Source: Veillonella_A intestinalis
GTDB taxonomy: Bacteria; Bacillota; Negativicutes; Veillonellales; Veillonellaceae
Reading direction: 5' to 3'
DNA: 64,000 bases
Assembly (NCBI RefSeq): GCF_943192895.1
Contig: NZ_CALPCB010000003.1
Location: 124,001 to 188,000, forward strand
Part shown: piece by piece, positions 50,894 to 59,758 of the stretch
How positions within the stretch are numbered: the stretch's first letter is position 1
Layout: each line of letters begins with the position of its first letter
The notes under the pieces: model-generated
Seen by the model: the letters and a program-made list of their open reading frames with translations, nothing else
Told to the model about the DNA's origin: nothing
Databases searched by the model: none
Made by a program: the position numbers and the translations under genes

Positions 50894-51530
50894 TTTTTTG
50901 CAGCCTCCCGATAATTGATTCTCCACCTCGTACGTAATCGCCTTTTTTAACGCAAATATCTACTGACTTAGGCACAAAAATTTCCGTACAAGAACCAAAT
51001 TTAATCATCCCATATAATTGGCCTTTCGCTAATGTATTCCCTAAATCAGTCCACGATACTATACGACGGGCTAATAATCCTGCTATTTGTGTAACTAAAA
51101 TTTCAATGCGTCCATTGTCAATGCCAATGGAGTGACGTTCGTTTTCATAGCCTACGCTTTTTTTATAAGCTGGTAAAAAACCGCCACATGTATATTGTCG
51201 GAACGTAATTTTCCCTTCCATCGGTGCCCGATTTACGTGCACATCAAAAACAGATAAGAAAATTGTTACCTTTTTACATTCTGTATTTAAGAATAAATCT
51301 TCATATACTTCACTTACTTCCATGACCTTACCATCAGCTGGTGAAACCAATACATCTGGATCAATAGGAATCACACGGTTAGGATTCCTAAAAAAGAACG
51401 TGAAAAAGCAAGCCAGTATTAAGGGTATAATCGCTATATAAGGGGATAAAAAATATCCTGTCAAAATAGCTATCAGAAAGGTTACCCCAATGAAAGGATA
51501 CCCATCTTTAACAATAAACCCTGTGGGCAT
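50886..51530 (-). CDS. psd: Phosphatidylserine decarboxylase proenzyme
   Basis: Converts phosphatidylserine to phosphatidylethanolamine. 214 residues, the short archaeal/Gram-positive type. Two N-terminal helices, VSPADGKVMEV, the conserved HVNRAPMEG and the autocleavage site MIKFGSCTEIFVP (GS; the pyruvoyl group forms at Ser). AGAGG lies before the ATG at 51530; a longer frame has no support. Pairs functionally with pssA, next in the operon. Confidence 0.9.
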   Translation of the reverse strand: MPTGFIVKDGYPFIGVTFLIAILTGYFLSPYIAIIPLILACFFTFFFRNPNRVIPIDPDVLVSPADGKVMEVSEVYEDLFLNTECKKVTIFLSVFDVHVNRAPMEGKITFRQYTCGGFLPAYKKSVGYENERHSIGIDNGRIEILVTQIAGLLARRIVSWTDLGNTLAKGQLYGMIKFGSCTEIFVPKSVDICVKKGDYVRGGESIIGRLQKNG

Positions 51531-51544
51531 CTCGCACCACCTCT

Positions 51545-52270
51545 CTATTTTTTTGCTTGTTTCACTGCCCACATAAATTTAGGCAGTGCCATCATACGAC
51601 CAAGCCGTTGAGGCTGATTTAACAATCGATATAACCATTCCAATCGATTCCGTTGCATCCATTTAGGAGCTCGTTTTACCGTACCAGCCATTACATCAAA
51701 AGAACCACCTAAACCAATAGCTACAACACCATCTAAATGAGCTAACTTAGTAGTCATCCATTTTTCTTGCTTAGGCACACCTAATGCGACTAATACTAAT
51801 TTAGTCTGCCCTGCTTCAATCGCCTGAATAATCTTTGTTTCCTCTTGCTCATCAAAAAAGCCGGAGTGGATACCGACTACTTCTAACGAACCTACTTTAG
51901 CCTCCATATTTTTTACCGCTTGCTCAGCTACGCCAGGTGCGGCCCCTAAAAAATACACAGGCGTTTTATGTTGCGCTGCTTTTTGCAATAAAGCCACTGC
52001 TAAATCACAACCAGCTACGCGTTCTGGAATATGCTGCCCTAGTTGTTCGGCAGCCCATAATACACCAGCCCCATCTGGGACGGCTAAATCTGCTTGTTTT
52101 AAAATGTCGTGCAATTCTTTATCATGTCGGGCACGCATAACCATTTCAGCGTTAACCGTGACTACAGTATGTAGCCCCGGCTCAGAATATAAATTCTGTA
52201 CACGCTGAACTGCTTCATTCATGGTTATAACATCAACCGGCACATCAAGAATGCTCAATTGATTACGCAA
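51545..52270 (-). CDS. WecG/TagA/CpsF-family glycosyltransferase
   Basis: 241 residues. Family motifs LHTVVTVNAEMVMRARHD, VPDGAGVLWAAEQLG (catalytic Asp), PVYFLGAAPGVAEQA, LVALGVPKQEKWM and AIGLGGSFDVMAGTVKRAP with the conserved C-terminal R-LEWLYRL. Transfers N-acetylmannosamine-type sugars to a lipid carrier in wall or surface polymer assembly. Lies 14 bp before psd and 19 bp after guaB. Confidence 0.9.
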   Translation of the reverse strand: MRNQLSILDVPVDVITMNEAVQRVQNLYSEPGLHTVVTVNAEMVMRARHDKELHDILKQADLAVPDGAGVLWAAEQLGQHIPERVAGCDLAVALLQKAAQHKTPVYFLGAAPGVAEQAVKNMEAKVGSLEVVGIHSGFFDEQEETKIIQAIEAGQTKLVLVALGVPKQEKWMTTKLAHLDGVVAIGLGGSFDVMAGTVKRAPKWMQRNRLEWLYRLLNQPQRLGRMMALPKFMWAVKQAKK

Positions 52271-52289
52271 AACAAATACACCTCAATAA

Positions 52290-53744
52290 TCAGCCGCTAT
52301 AGTTAGGCGCTTCCACCGTGATGCTTACATCATGTGGATGACTTTCTTTAAGCCCAGCAGCAGTAATTTGGATAAACTGAGTATCATTAATCATTTCTTG
52401 GATATTATGACAACCACAATACCCCATACTTGCTCGTAAACCACCTACCATTTGGAATATAGTGTCCGCTAACATACCTTTATAAGGTACGCGTCCTTCA
52501 ATACCTTCTGGTACAAGTTTCTTAGCTTCTGTTTGGAAATAACGATCTTTACTTCCAAGTTTCATAGCGCCTAAGCTGCCCATACCACGGTACACTTTGT
52601 AGCTACGACCTTGATAAATAACAGTTTCGCCTGGACTTTCATCAGTACCAGCTAGAATGTTACCCATCATAACAACATTAGCACCTGCTGCAATAGCCTT
52701 CGCAATATCGCCAGAATATTTAATCCCCCCATCAGCAATGATTGGAATATTGTAACGACGACCTACGGCTGCACATTCATAAACAGCTGTAATTTGTGGT
52801 ACACCAATACCAGCAATAACGCGAGTAGTACAAATAGAACCAGGCCCAATACCAACTTTAACAGCATCTGCACCAGCTTCAATTAAAGCCTCTGTGCCCG
52901 CTGCAGTAGCTACATTCCCCGCAATTACTGGAATATGTGGGTTCGCTGCTTTTAATTCTTTTAAAGTACGTAACACGCCTGCTGAATGACCATGCGCTGT
53001 ATCTACGATAATTACGTCAACTTTAGCAGCCACTAAAGCATCCATACGATCATATAAATCTTTACTTACCCCTACAGCCGCACCTACTAACAAACGGCCA
53101 CTACCATCTTTTGCAGAATTAGGATATTTAGTTGCTTTTTCAATATCTTTAATGGTAATTAAGCCTTTTAAAATGCCCGCTTCATCTACCAAAGGTAATT
53201 TTTCAATACGATGTTGACGTAAAATCGCCTTTGCTTCCTCTAAAGAAGTTCCTACTGGTGCAGTGACAAGATTTTCTTTAGTCATAACTTCACCAATTGG
53301 TCGATTTAATTCATTTTCAAAGCGCATATCACGGTTCGTAATAATACCTACTAATTTACCATTTTCCGTAATAGGCACTCCTGAAATGGCATACTTACGC
53401 ATTAATTCTTCTGCATCCGACAATAGATTTTGTGGACTCAAATAAATTGGATCAACGATGATACCATGTTCGGAACGCTTTACTTTATCCACCTCATGAG
53501 CCTGTTCTTCGATGGACATATTTTTGTGAATAACGCCCATGCCACCTTCACGAGCCATAGCAATGGCCATCCGAGATTCCGTAACAGTATCCATACCAGA
53601 ACTAATCATTGGAATATTGAGCTTAATATCACGAGTTAGGTGCGTAGTCAAATCCACTTGATTTGGCAACACATCAGATGCTGCTGGCACTAATAATACA
53701 TCATCAAATGTTAGACCACGTAACCCAAACTTATCTTCTCTCAT
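52290..53744 (-). CDS. guaB: Inosine-5'-monophosphate dehydrogenase
   Basis: Oxidises IMP to XMP with NAD+, the first step of GMP synthesis. 484 residues. A TIM barrel with LTFDDVLLVP at the N-terminus, two CBS domains (about 95-205), the catalytic loop with GPGSICTTRV (Cys near 302), and the flap MGSLGAM and SKDRYFQ. The promoter gene of the operon with four envelope genes, an unusual link. Classic IMPDH. Confidence 0.93.
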   Translation of the reverse strand: MREDKFGLRGLTFDDVLLVPAASDVLPNQVDLTTHLTRDIKLNIPMISSGMDTVTESRMAIAMAREGGMGVIHKNMSIEEQAHEVDKVKRSEHGIIVDPIYLSPQNLLSDAEELMRKYAISGVPITENGKLVGIITNRDMRFENELNRPIGEVMTKENLVTAPVGTSLEEAKAILRQHRIEKLPLVDEAGILKGLITIKDIEKATKYPNSAKDGSGRLLVGAAVGVSKDLYDRMDALVAAKVDVIIVDTAHGHSAGVLRTLKELKAANPHIPVIAGNVATAAGTEALIEAGADAVKVGIGPGSICTTRVIAGIGVPQITAVYECAAVGRRYNIPIIADGGIKYSGDIAKAIAAGANVVMMGNILAGTDESPGETVIYQGRSYKVYRGMGSLGAMKLGSKDRYFQTEAKKLVPEGIEGRVPYKGMLADTIFQMVGGLRASMGYCGCHNIQEMINDTQFIQITAAGLKESHPHDVSITVEAPNYSG

Positions 53745-53853
53745 GGTAACTTCCTTTCTCCTTAATTTCTTATCGATTCACTCTACTTAGCCATACAATG
53801 TAATTGGCTTATATTACCAATCCATTGTTAATACATCAAAACTGGTAATTCGC

Positions 53854-54039
53854 TTATTTTTCGCAGCGCATTACGCCAGCTTCCATAAAGTTATCTGCTT
53901 TCATATCAGTAAAAATAACTTTTACCGCTTCTTTAGGCACTTTAATAATTTCAGCTGTCGCTTTAGTAATCACTTCGCCTAATTCTTTCTTCTGTTCAAA
54001 GGTACGCCCTTCTACTAATTCTACACGAATAATTGGCAT
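53854..54039 (-). CDS. 4-oxalocrotonate tautomerase-family enzyme
   Basis: 61 residues. After removal of Met, Pro1 would be the catalytic base (PIIRVELVEGR), followed by the usual helix FEQKKELGEVITKATAEII and strand VKVIFTDMKADNF. The ATG at 54039 makes Pro the second codon; a longer frame starting at TTG would not. Substrate unknown; 4-OT relatives act in aromatic or halogenated compound metabolism. Confidence 0.85.
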   Translation of the reverse strand: MPIIRVELVEGRTFEQKKELGEVITKATAEIIKVPKEAVKVIFTDMKADNFMEAGVMRCEK

Positions 54040-54224
54040 TCTACTCAACCTCCATCATCGAAAACGTCTTTACCTATACAAACCTTTATCATTTAGCTGT
54101 ATAGACTTCTCTATCGTATTATTATACTTCAAAAGGCCTATTCTGTACATGCTAAAATACAGTATTTTCTCAAATTCTATCAAGATGAAAGCAGAATTTT
54201 TCATTCCCCCATATCATAATTAGC

Positions 54225-56387
54225 TTAGCTATAAATAATACGCTGAAAACTATCACCAAAACGACGTATCAATTCAGGTTTCATCTGTATAACACCCGCT
54301 TCAAAGCCAACTTGCTGTAACCACAATTTAGCATCTTGTCGTGCCGCCACAAGTAAATCTATATCTTTTAAAATATTCGCTAATCTTAAATCAGGTAATC
54401 CTGATTGGGCTAACCCAAAAAGTTGACCTGAGCCACGTAGCAATAAATCTTGTTCAGCTACCACAAAACCATCTTGTGTTTCAGTCATAACTTGTAAGCG
54501 CTGGCGACTCTCTTCACTACGGCTATCGCTCACTAAAACACAATATGACTGCGTACTGCCACGCCCAACTCGACCACGCAACTGATGTAGTTGGGATAGA
54601 CCAAAACGCTCGGCCCCTTCCACACACATAATTGTTGCATTAGGTACATTAACCCCTACTTCAATAACCGTCGTCGACACCAAAAGCTTAGTTTGCCCTT
54701 TATAAAAAGCTTCCATAACCGCTTCTTTATCAGTCGCACTCATACGGCCATGAACAAGACCTACGCCAAATTTGCGATTATATTTTTCAGCTAACTCCTC
54801 ATATAGTTGCTCCGCTGCTACTAAATCAAGTTTTTCAGACTCTTCTACTAAAGGACAGACTACATATACTTGATGGCCTGCGGTCATCTCTTTTTCAAAG
54901 AAAGTATGTAAACGCTCTTTATACGATGAATCTACCGCATAAGTAAGCACCGGCTTACGCCCTGGTGGCATTTCTTTAATCAAACTGACCTCTAAGTCAC
55001 CATAAATAGATAATGTCATAGTCCGTGGAATCGGGGTAGCCGTCATAACTAGCATATGTGGATTTGTGCCTTTACGCTGTAAAGTCGCCCGTTGCTCTAC
55101 GCCAAATCGGTGTTGCTCATCAACGATGACTATTGCCAATTTCTTAAACTGCACCGCCTCTTGAATAAGCGCATGCGTACCAATTACTACATCAATTGTC
55201 CCATCAGCTAGCCCTTCATAAATAGCCTGACGATCAGCGGTTTTAGTAGAGCCTGTTAATAAAGCCATCCGCAAGTTCGGAGCAACGTTTGCTAACTCCG
55301 CTTCATCACGAGTAGCTATACCCCTATCACCAAGAGTAAATAAATCCTCACTCTCATTTGGTTTAGTGTCTGTAGCTATTGGTTTTAGCCAAGGTTTCAT
55401 AAGTTCTTGCAAACTCTCATAATGCTGCTGTGCCAAAATTTCCGTAGGCGCCATCAAAGCTCCTTGATAGCCATTCTCTACCGCTTTAATTAAAGCTAAT
55501 GCCCCCACAACAGTTTTACCAGATCCAACATCACCTTGTAATAAACGGCGCATCGGTCGTTCCGCTTCCATATCTGTAGCAATATCCTGAAACGCTCGAC
55601 TTTGATCGCCAGTCAATGCAAAAGGTAATTGTTCTAAAAACGCCCTTACCATAGCCCCTGAAGGCTGCATTTTGATGCCTTGCTCTTCTTGTTCTTTAGC
55701 GCGTAACAATAATAATCCTGCTTGCATAATAAATAATTCTTCATAGGCTAATTGTTTGCGAGCCAATTCATAGCGTTCAACCGTCAAAGGACTATGCATT
55801 TCTTTAAACGCTTCATAGCGAGACATAAAATTCTGTTCTTGCCTAATCTCAGCTGGTAGCAGTTCTGGCAGTGAATCATTAGCTGCCAACCAATTAGTAA
55901 TAGCTTGGCGAACAACAAATTGACCTACCCCTTCAACCAAAGGGTATACTGGTACAATACCAGCCTCTGCCTGTTGTCCATCACGCAATGTTTCAATATG
56001 AGGCGTATTCATTTGTAAAGAGCCATAGGCAAACTCCACCTTACCATATACATGAAGACGCTGGCCTACTTTATAAAAGTTTTTCTTATAGCCCTGATTA
56101 AACAATACCACTTTCATGCGACCAGTAGCATCACCAATGGTAATCTCCAAAATAGATAGACCTCGACGAGGCTTCTTTTCCTGTATATGTAAAACAGTGC
56201 CTTCCGTAGCACCTACAGCGCCTTGCTTCAAAGCGCCAATACAATATGTAGCACTACGATCTTCATACGTGCGAGGAAAATATATTAACAATGAAGATAC
56301 ATCGGTAATGCCCAGCTTATTCAGCTGTTTCACACGGCTAGGCCCTACCCCTTTAATAGTTAACAGGGATTCTTCCATATATTTCAC
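54225..56387 (-). CDS. recG: ATP-dependent DNA helicase RecG
   Basis: Reverses stalled forks and processes branched DNA. 720 residues. Wedge domain (GVGPSRVKQLNKLGI, then FNQGYKKNF), helicase motifs: LLQGDVGSGKTVVGALA (I), LMAPTEILAQQHY (Ia), VDEQHRFGVEQR (II, DEQH), VMTATPIPRTM (III), QLRGRVGRG (VI). An insert of about 35 residues, roughly 335-369, lies between motif Ia and LRMALLTGSTK and is acidic and unlike the family. GTG at 56387 or ATG at 56378 are possible starts; AGGAGG is 4 and 13 nt away respectively. Confidence 0.92.
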   Translation of the reverse strand: MKYMEESLLTIKGVGPSRVKQLNKLGITDVSSLLIYFPRTYEDRSATYCIGALKQGAVGATEGTVLHIQEKKPRRGLSILEITIGDATGRMKVVLFNQGYKKNFYKVGQRLHVYGKVEFAYGSLQMNTPHIETLRDGQQAEAGIVPVYPLVEGVGQFVVRQAITNWLAANDSLPELLPAEIRQEQNFMSRYEAFKEMHSPLTVERYELARKQLAYEELFIMQAGLLLLRAKEQEEQGIKMQPSGAMVRAFLEQLPFALTGDQSRAFQDIATDMEAERPMRRLLQGDVGSGKTVVGALALIKAVENGYQGALMAPTEILAQQHYESLQELMKPWLKPIATDTKPNESEDLFTLGDRGIATRDEAELANVAPNLRMALLTGSTKTADRQAIYEGLADGTIDVVIGTHALIQEAVQFKKLAIVIVDEQHRFGVEQRATLQRKGTNPHMLVMTATPIPRTMTLSIYGDLEVSLIKEMPPGRKPVLTYAVDSSYKERLHTFFEKEMTAGHQVYVVCPLVEESEKLDLVAAEQLYEELAEKYNRKFGVGLVHGRMSATDKEAVMEAFYKGQTKLLVSTTVIEVGVNVPNATIMCVEGAERFGLSQLHQLRGRVGRGSTQSYCVLVSDSRSEESRQRLQVMTETQDGFVVAEQDLLLRGSGQLFGLAQSGLPDLRLANILKDIDLLVAARQDAKLWLQQVGFEAGVIQMKPELIRRFGDSFQRIIYS

Positions 56388-56561
56388 TACACCTCCTAAC
56401 GTCCACTACCTTTATACAAACTTAAACTATTAAACTACTATTTAAACCTATATCTCACTGCGGAAAATCCATTTATAATCTGTAAATCTATGATATAATA
56501 ATACTGTTAAGAAAGATAGTACGGCAATTTATATGATTCGTCAACGAATTTAATTATGTAC

Positions 56562-56591
56562 TTGCTTTATTCTGTCCCCTTGTGATAAAAT
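56562..56591 (+). promoter_or_regulatory. rpmB promoter
   Basis: -35 TTGCTT, 18-bp spacer, -10 TAAAAT (56586-56591), about 40 nt before the rpmB ATG. A 14-bp dyad ATTCGTCAACGAAT lies upstream at 56536. Confidence 0.5.
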
Positions 56592-56631
56592 ACATATGTT
56601 ATGTTGTAAATTATGCTTGGAGGTGGAAATT

Positions 56632-56820
56632 ATGGCAAACCTTTGCGAAGTATGTGGCAAAACCACCACTAGCGGTATGAACGTGAGTCACTCTCACATC
56701 CGCACGAAAAGGACCTGGAAGCCAAACATCCAGAGAGTACGAGCAATTGTAGACGGCGAAACCAAAAAGGTAAATGTATGCACTCGCTGCCTTCGTTCCG
56801 ATAAAATTACACGCGCGTAA
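56632..56820 (+). CDS. rpmB: 50S ribosomal protein L28
   Basis: 62 residues, a component of the large ribosomal subunit. The zinc-binding form, with CEVCGK at the N-terminus and CTRCLRS near the C-terminus. Characteristic SGMNVSHSHIRTKRTWKPN follows. GGAGGTG precedes the ATG GCA. The longer upstream frame is not supported. Usual length for C4-type L28 is 60-65. Confidence 0.95.
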   Translation: MANLCEVCGKTTTSGMNVSHSHIRTKRTWKPNIQRVRAIVDGETKKVNVCTRCLRSDKITRA

Positions 56821-56844
56821 AAAATAAGAAGGTACATGTACTCT

Positions 56845-56884
56845 AAAAAAACTGCTATGACATTTGTCATAGCAGTTTTTTATT
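56845..56884. terminator. Bidirectional terminator after rpmB
   Basis: Stem AAAAACTGCTATGACA/TGTCATAGCAGTTTTT. Serves rpmB and the convergent dgt-like gene. Confidence 0.85.
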
Positions 56885-56908
56885 GCCCTTTTTAAGAAAT
56901 ACCATATT

Positions 56909-57916
56909 TTAATTAGCGGGATCCCAAATTCTAGGGATATATATCTCTTTAAACAGTTTAATAGCATACTGATCTGTTAAACCAGCCACATAATCTACAA
57001 TATCAGTCAGTGTAATCATGCGCTCTGCATCACCACCATGACGGACGATTTCATGGCGCAATAATTCAGGATTCTCTAAATAATGTAAAAATAAATATTT
57101 CACTACATGAGCCGCTCGATTTCGATCAGGTATTAAAGTAGGTGCTTTATATACTGCTGTAAACATAAATCGCCTAAATTCATTCATCACATTGGTTACA
57201 TCATCGGACATAAAAATTTCTGTTTTGTCCATTGATTCACGCACCATATCCATAACCATCGTGGTAATCATCTGCGATGGTGTAGTCCCCAATACTTCTC
57301 GCACTGAACTTGGCAAATCTTCAATGGATAACATCCCCGCACGCTGTGCATCATCAAAATCATGACACAAATAAGCAATTCGATCGGCTAAACGTATAAT
57401 TTGCCCCTCCATAGTCATAGGTTTATGAACACCAGTGTGACCTAAAATACCATCACGCACTTCCTTAGTCAAATTAAGACCTTGCCCATCTTTTTCTAAA
57501 ACTTCTAAGGTTCGCAAACTTTGTTCATTATGATTAAAATGTCCCACCAAATCACGTAAGGCATATTCCCCCACATGCCCAAACGGCGTATGTCCTACAT
57601 CATGGCCCATAGCAATAGCTTCTACTAAATCCTCATTAAGGCGCAATGCTCGTGCTACAGTACGTCCTATCTGCCCTACTTCAAGAGTATGAGTCATCCG
57701 TGTTCTGTAATGATCCCCTGGTGCAATATATACTTGGGTTTTATGTTTTAAGCGACGAAAACATTTACTGTGAATAATACGGTCTCTATCGCGTTGAAAA
57801 GCTGTACGCAAAGGATCTGGCGCTTCTTCTCGATCTCGTTTAGCCGTGCTACTTTTAGTTGCCTGTGGCGACAATATTAAGTCTTCTCTCGCTTCAATTT
57901 CTTCTCGAATAGTCAT
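56909..57916 (-). CDS. HD-domain dNTP triphosphohydrolase (Dgt-like)
   Basis: 335 residues. The HD-domain signatures are visible: CFRRLKHKTQVY, RTRMTHTLEVGQIGRTVARAL, AIAMGHDVGHTPFGHVGEYAL and IRLADRIAYLCHDFDDA. Hydrolyses dNTPs (probably dGTP) to deoxynucleoside and tripolyphosphate, controlling dNTP pools. The last gene of the ppsA-ccpN-ppsR unit, 9 bp after ppsR. Confidence 0.88.
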   Translation of the reverse strand: MTIREEIEAREDLILSPQATKSSTAKRDREEAPDPLRTAFQRDRDRIIHSKCFRRLKHKTQVYIAPGDHYRTRMTHTLEVGQIGRTVARALRLNEDLVEAIAMGHDVGHTPFGHVGEYALRDLVGHFNHNEQSLRTLEVLEKDGQGLNLTKEVRDGILGHTGVHKPMTMEGQIIRLADRIAYLCHDFDDAQRAGMLSIEDLPSSVREVLGTTPSQMITTMVMDMVRESMDKTEIFMSDDVTNVMNEFRRFMFTAVYKAPTLIPDRNRAAHVVKYLFLHYLENPELLRHEIVRHGGDAERMITLTDIVDYVAGLTDQYAIKLFKEIYIPRIWDPAN

Positions 57917-57925
57917 GTAAGCCTC

Positions 57926-58753
57926 CTAACGGCCTTGCTCCTGCTGTTTATTTCGTTCAATAATCTGCATCACAAAAGAAGCTGTTTCTTCAATTGATTT
58001 ATTCGATACATCCAATACAGGACAATGTACCCGGCGCATAACCGCTTTCGCATATGCTAATTCTTCTTCAATGCGAGCAACGGTAGCATAATTAGCTTCC
58101 CCATCAAGCCCCATTGTACGCAAGCGTTCACTACGAATATTATTCAATTTATAGGGATCAATAATAAGGCCCACTACTTTTTTAGGTGGTACTTTAAATA
58201 ATTCTTCTGGTAATGGTACTTCAGGCACTAACGGCAAGTTAGCGGCCTTTATTTTTTTATACGCTAAAAACATAGATAATGGTGTTTTACTTGTACGAGA
58301 AACACCAATAATAACGATATCTGCTTTTTCAAAACCTGATGGGTTTTTGCCATCATCATACTTAACAGCAAACTCAATCGCTTCTACCTTTTTAAAATAC
58401 TCTTGGTCCAATTTATGAATCATACCCGCTGTCAAACGTGGGCGAGTATCTGCTACACTCCCTACAGCATCCAAAACAGGTCCCATAATATCAACCGCTT
58501 TTACACCTTGATTTTGTGCTTCATTATGTAAATAGCGGCGCAAAGTAGGCGATACAATAGTATGACAAATAATATGTTTTCCTTGAGCTGCTTCTTTAAC
58601 TACATCATCAATCTGCGATTCTTGACTAATATAGGGAATACGAATAATATCTATACTTTCTTTATCAAATTGACTGGCCGTTGCCCGAGCCACAGATTCA
58701 GCAGTTTCACCTAATGAGTCAGAAATTGCAAAAATAATCTTATTTTTTTCCAT
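57926..58753 (-). CDS. ppsR: PEP synthase regulatory kinase/phosphorylase PpsR
   Basis: 275 residues of the DUF299 family: ADP-dependent kinase and Pi-dependent phosphorylase that switches PEP synthase off and on by phosphorylating a Thr next to its catalytic His. Visible motifs: FAISDSLGETAESVARA, the P-loop IGVSRTSKTPLSMFLA and LDVSNKSIEETA at the C-terminus. GAGGTG precedes the ATG at 58753. Encoded beside ccpN and after ppsA, consistent with that target; PPDK is the alternative in other species. Confidence 0.9.
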   Translation of the reverse strand: MEKNKIIFAISDSLGETAESVARATASQFDKESIDIIRIPYISQESQIDDVVKEAAQGKHIICHTIVSPTLRRYLHNEAQNQGVKAVDIMGPVLDAVGSVADTRPRLTAGMIHKLDQEYFKKVEAIEFAVKYDDGKNPSGFEKADIVIIGVSRTSKTPLSMFLAYKKIKAANLPLVPEVPLPEELFKVPPKKVVGLIIDPYKLNNIRSERLRTMGLDGEANYATVARIEEELAYAKAVMRRVHCPVLDVSNKSIEETASFVMQIIERNKQQEQGR

Positions 58754-58897
58754 GCCACACCTCACTTATGAGAGCTTATTTAATCTACTTGTAATAGCCT
58801 AACCAAACTTGTACAAGCTATATACAATCTACATACGCTATATATTTATTATACAATGCTTATTACTATTAATGCACCTAAAAATTATAGGTATATA

Positions 58898-59527
58898 TTA
58901 TTTCACACCACAATCTAAAAATAATTTAGTCACGGTTGTTTTAGAAACACGCCCTAATACTTTATAGCGTCTACGGTTATTCTCTATTTCCAATTCAACA
59001 ATAGGTAAGCAATCTACTTCATAATCAATCATGCGCTGCGCTGCCTCTACAACGCTATCTTCTATATAGCAGGAAATCATTTTACTTACGGGGGTCATAA
59101 TCATAGAAATAGGCATTGTTTTGGGGTCATTTTGCCCAATCGCTGCACGCAATAAATCTTTACGTGAAACTAAACCTAGCAAATAACCTTCATCACAAAT
59201 CAGCACGGTTCCCACATCTTCCGTAAACATGGTTACAATCGTATCATACAAATTAGTATCCGCTGTTACCGCTACTGCTTGAGCCATCACTTGCCCTACA
59301 GTAAATTGACGAATCTCATTAGCTACTGGGCTAACACCTTGTTGACCAATATAATAATACCCTACTTTAGGTCTTGCATCGAGCAGCCCCATCATAGTTA
59401 ACACTGTTAAATCAGAACGTAACGCCGATCTTGTTAATTCTAATTTTGCGGCAATAGCTTTACCTGTAATAGGGCCTTCTTCCTTTACAATATGAACTAT
59501 TTTATCTTGCCGTGCGGTTAATTGCAA
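58898..59527 (-). CDS. ccpN: HTH-CBS transcriptional regulator, CcpN type
   Basis: 209 residues from a TTG start at 59527 preceded by AGGAGGG; no ATG fits the family start. HTH (RQDKIVHIVKEEGPITGKAI, TRSALRSDLTVLTMMGLLDARPKVGYYY) then two CBS domains (about 80-135 and 145-205) that sense adenine nucleotides. In Bacillus, CcpN represses gluconeogenic genes. Here it lies between ppsA and ppsR, the genes it would be expected to control. Confidence 0.88.
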   Translation of the reverse strand: MQLTARQDKIVHIVKEEGPITGKAIAAKLELTRSALRSDLTVLTMMGLLDARPKVGYYYIGQQGVSPVANEIRQFTVGQVMAQAVAVTADTNLYDTIVTMFTEDVGTVLICDEGYLLGLVSRKDLLRAAIGQNDPKTMPISMIMTPVSKMISCYIEDSVVEAAQRMIDYEVDCLPIVELEIENNRRRYKVLGRVSKTTVTKLFLDCGVK

Positions 59528-59594
59528 AGTATACCCTCCTTTCACTTTAGTAGCTGAAACATAGTAGGCTTTATGTGCTTCTACTGTATATTAC

Positions 59595-59682
59595 ATATGT
59601 TTCCACATTATATTTCATATGATTCCATATTATGTTTCACATGTTTCCATATGATACTTAATAATTTCTATATAATACTTCA
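59595..59682. repeat. Four 22-bp degenerate repeats upstream of ccpN
   Basis: Units at 59595, 59617, 59639 and 59661, consensus ATATGTTTCCATATTATATTTC with drift. They lie between the ppsA terminator and ccpN start, where the ccpN promoter must be. Confidence 0.75.
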
Positions 59683-59711
59683 TATAATACTTCACATGTT
59701 GCAGCGTCTAT

Positions 59712-59743
59712 AAAAAACAGGAGGCTATGTAGCCTCCTGTTTA
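59712..59743 (-). terminator. Terminator of ppsA
   Basis: Minus-strand stem AAACAGGAGGCTA/TAGCCTCCTGTTT followed by TTT, 16 bp after the ppsA stop. Confidence 0.85.
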
Positions 59744-59758
59744 TTTCACATAGTATTA

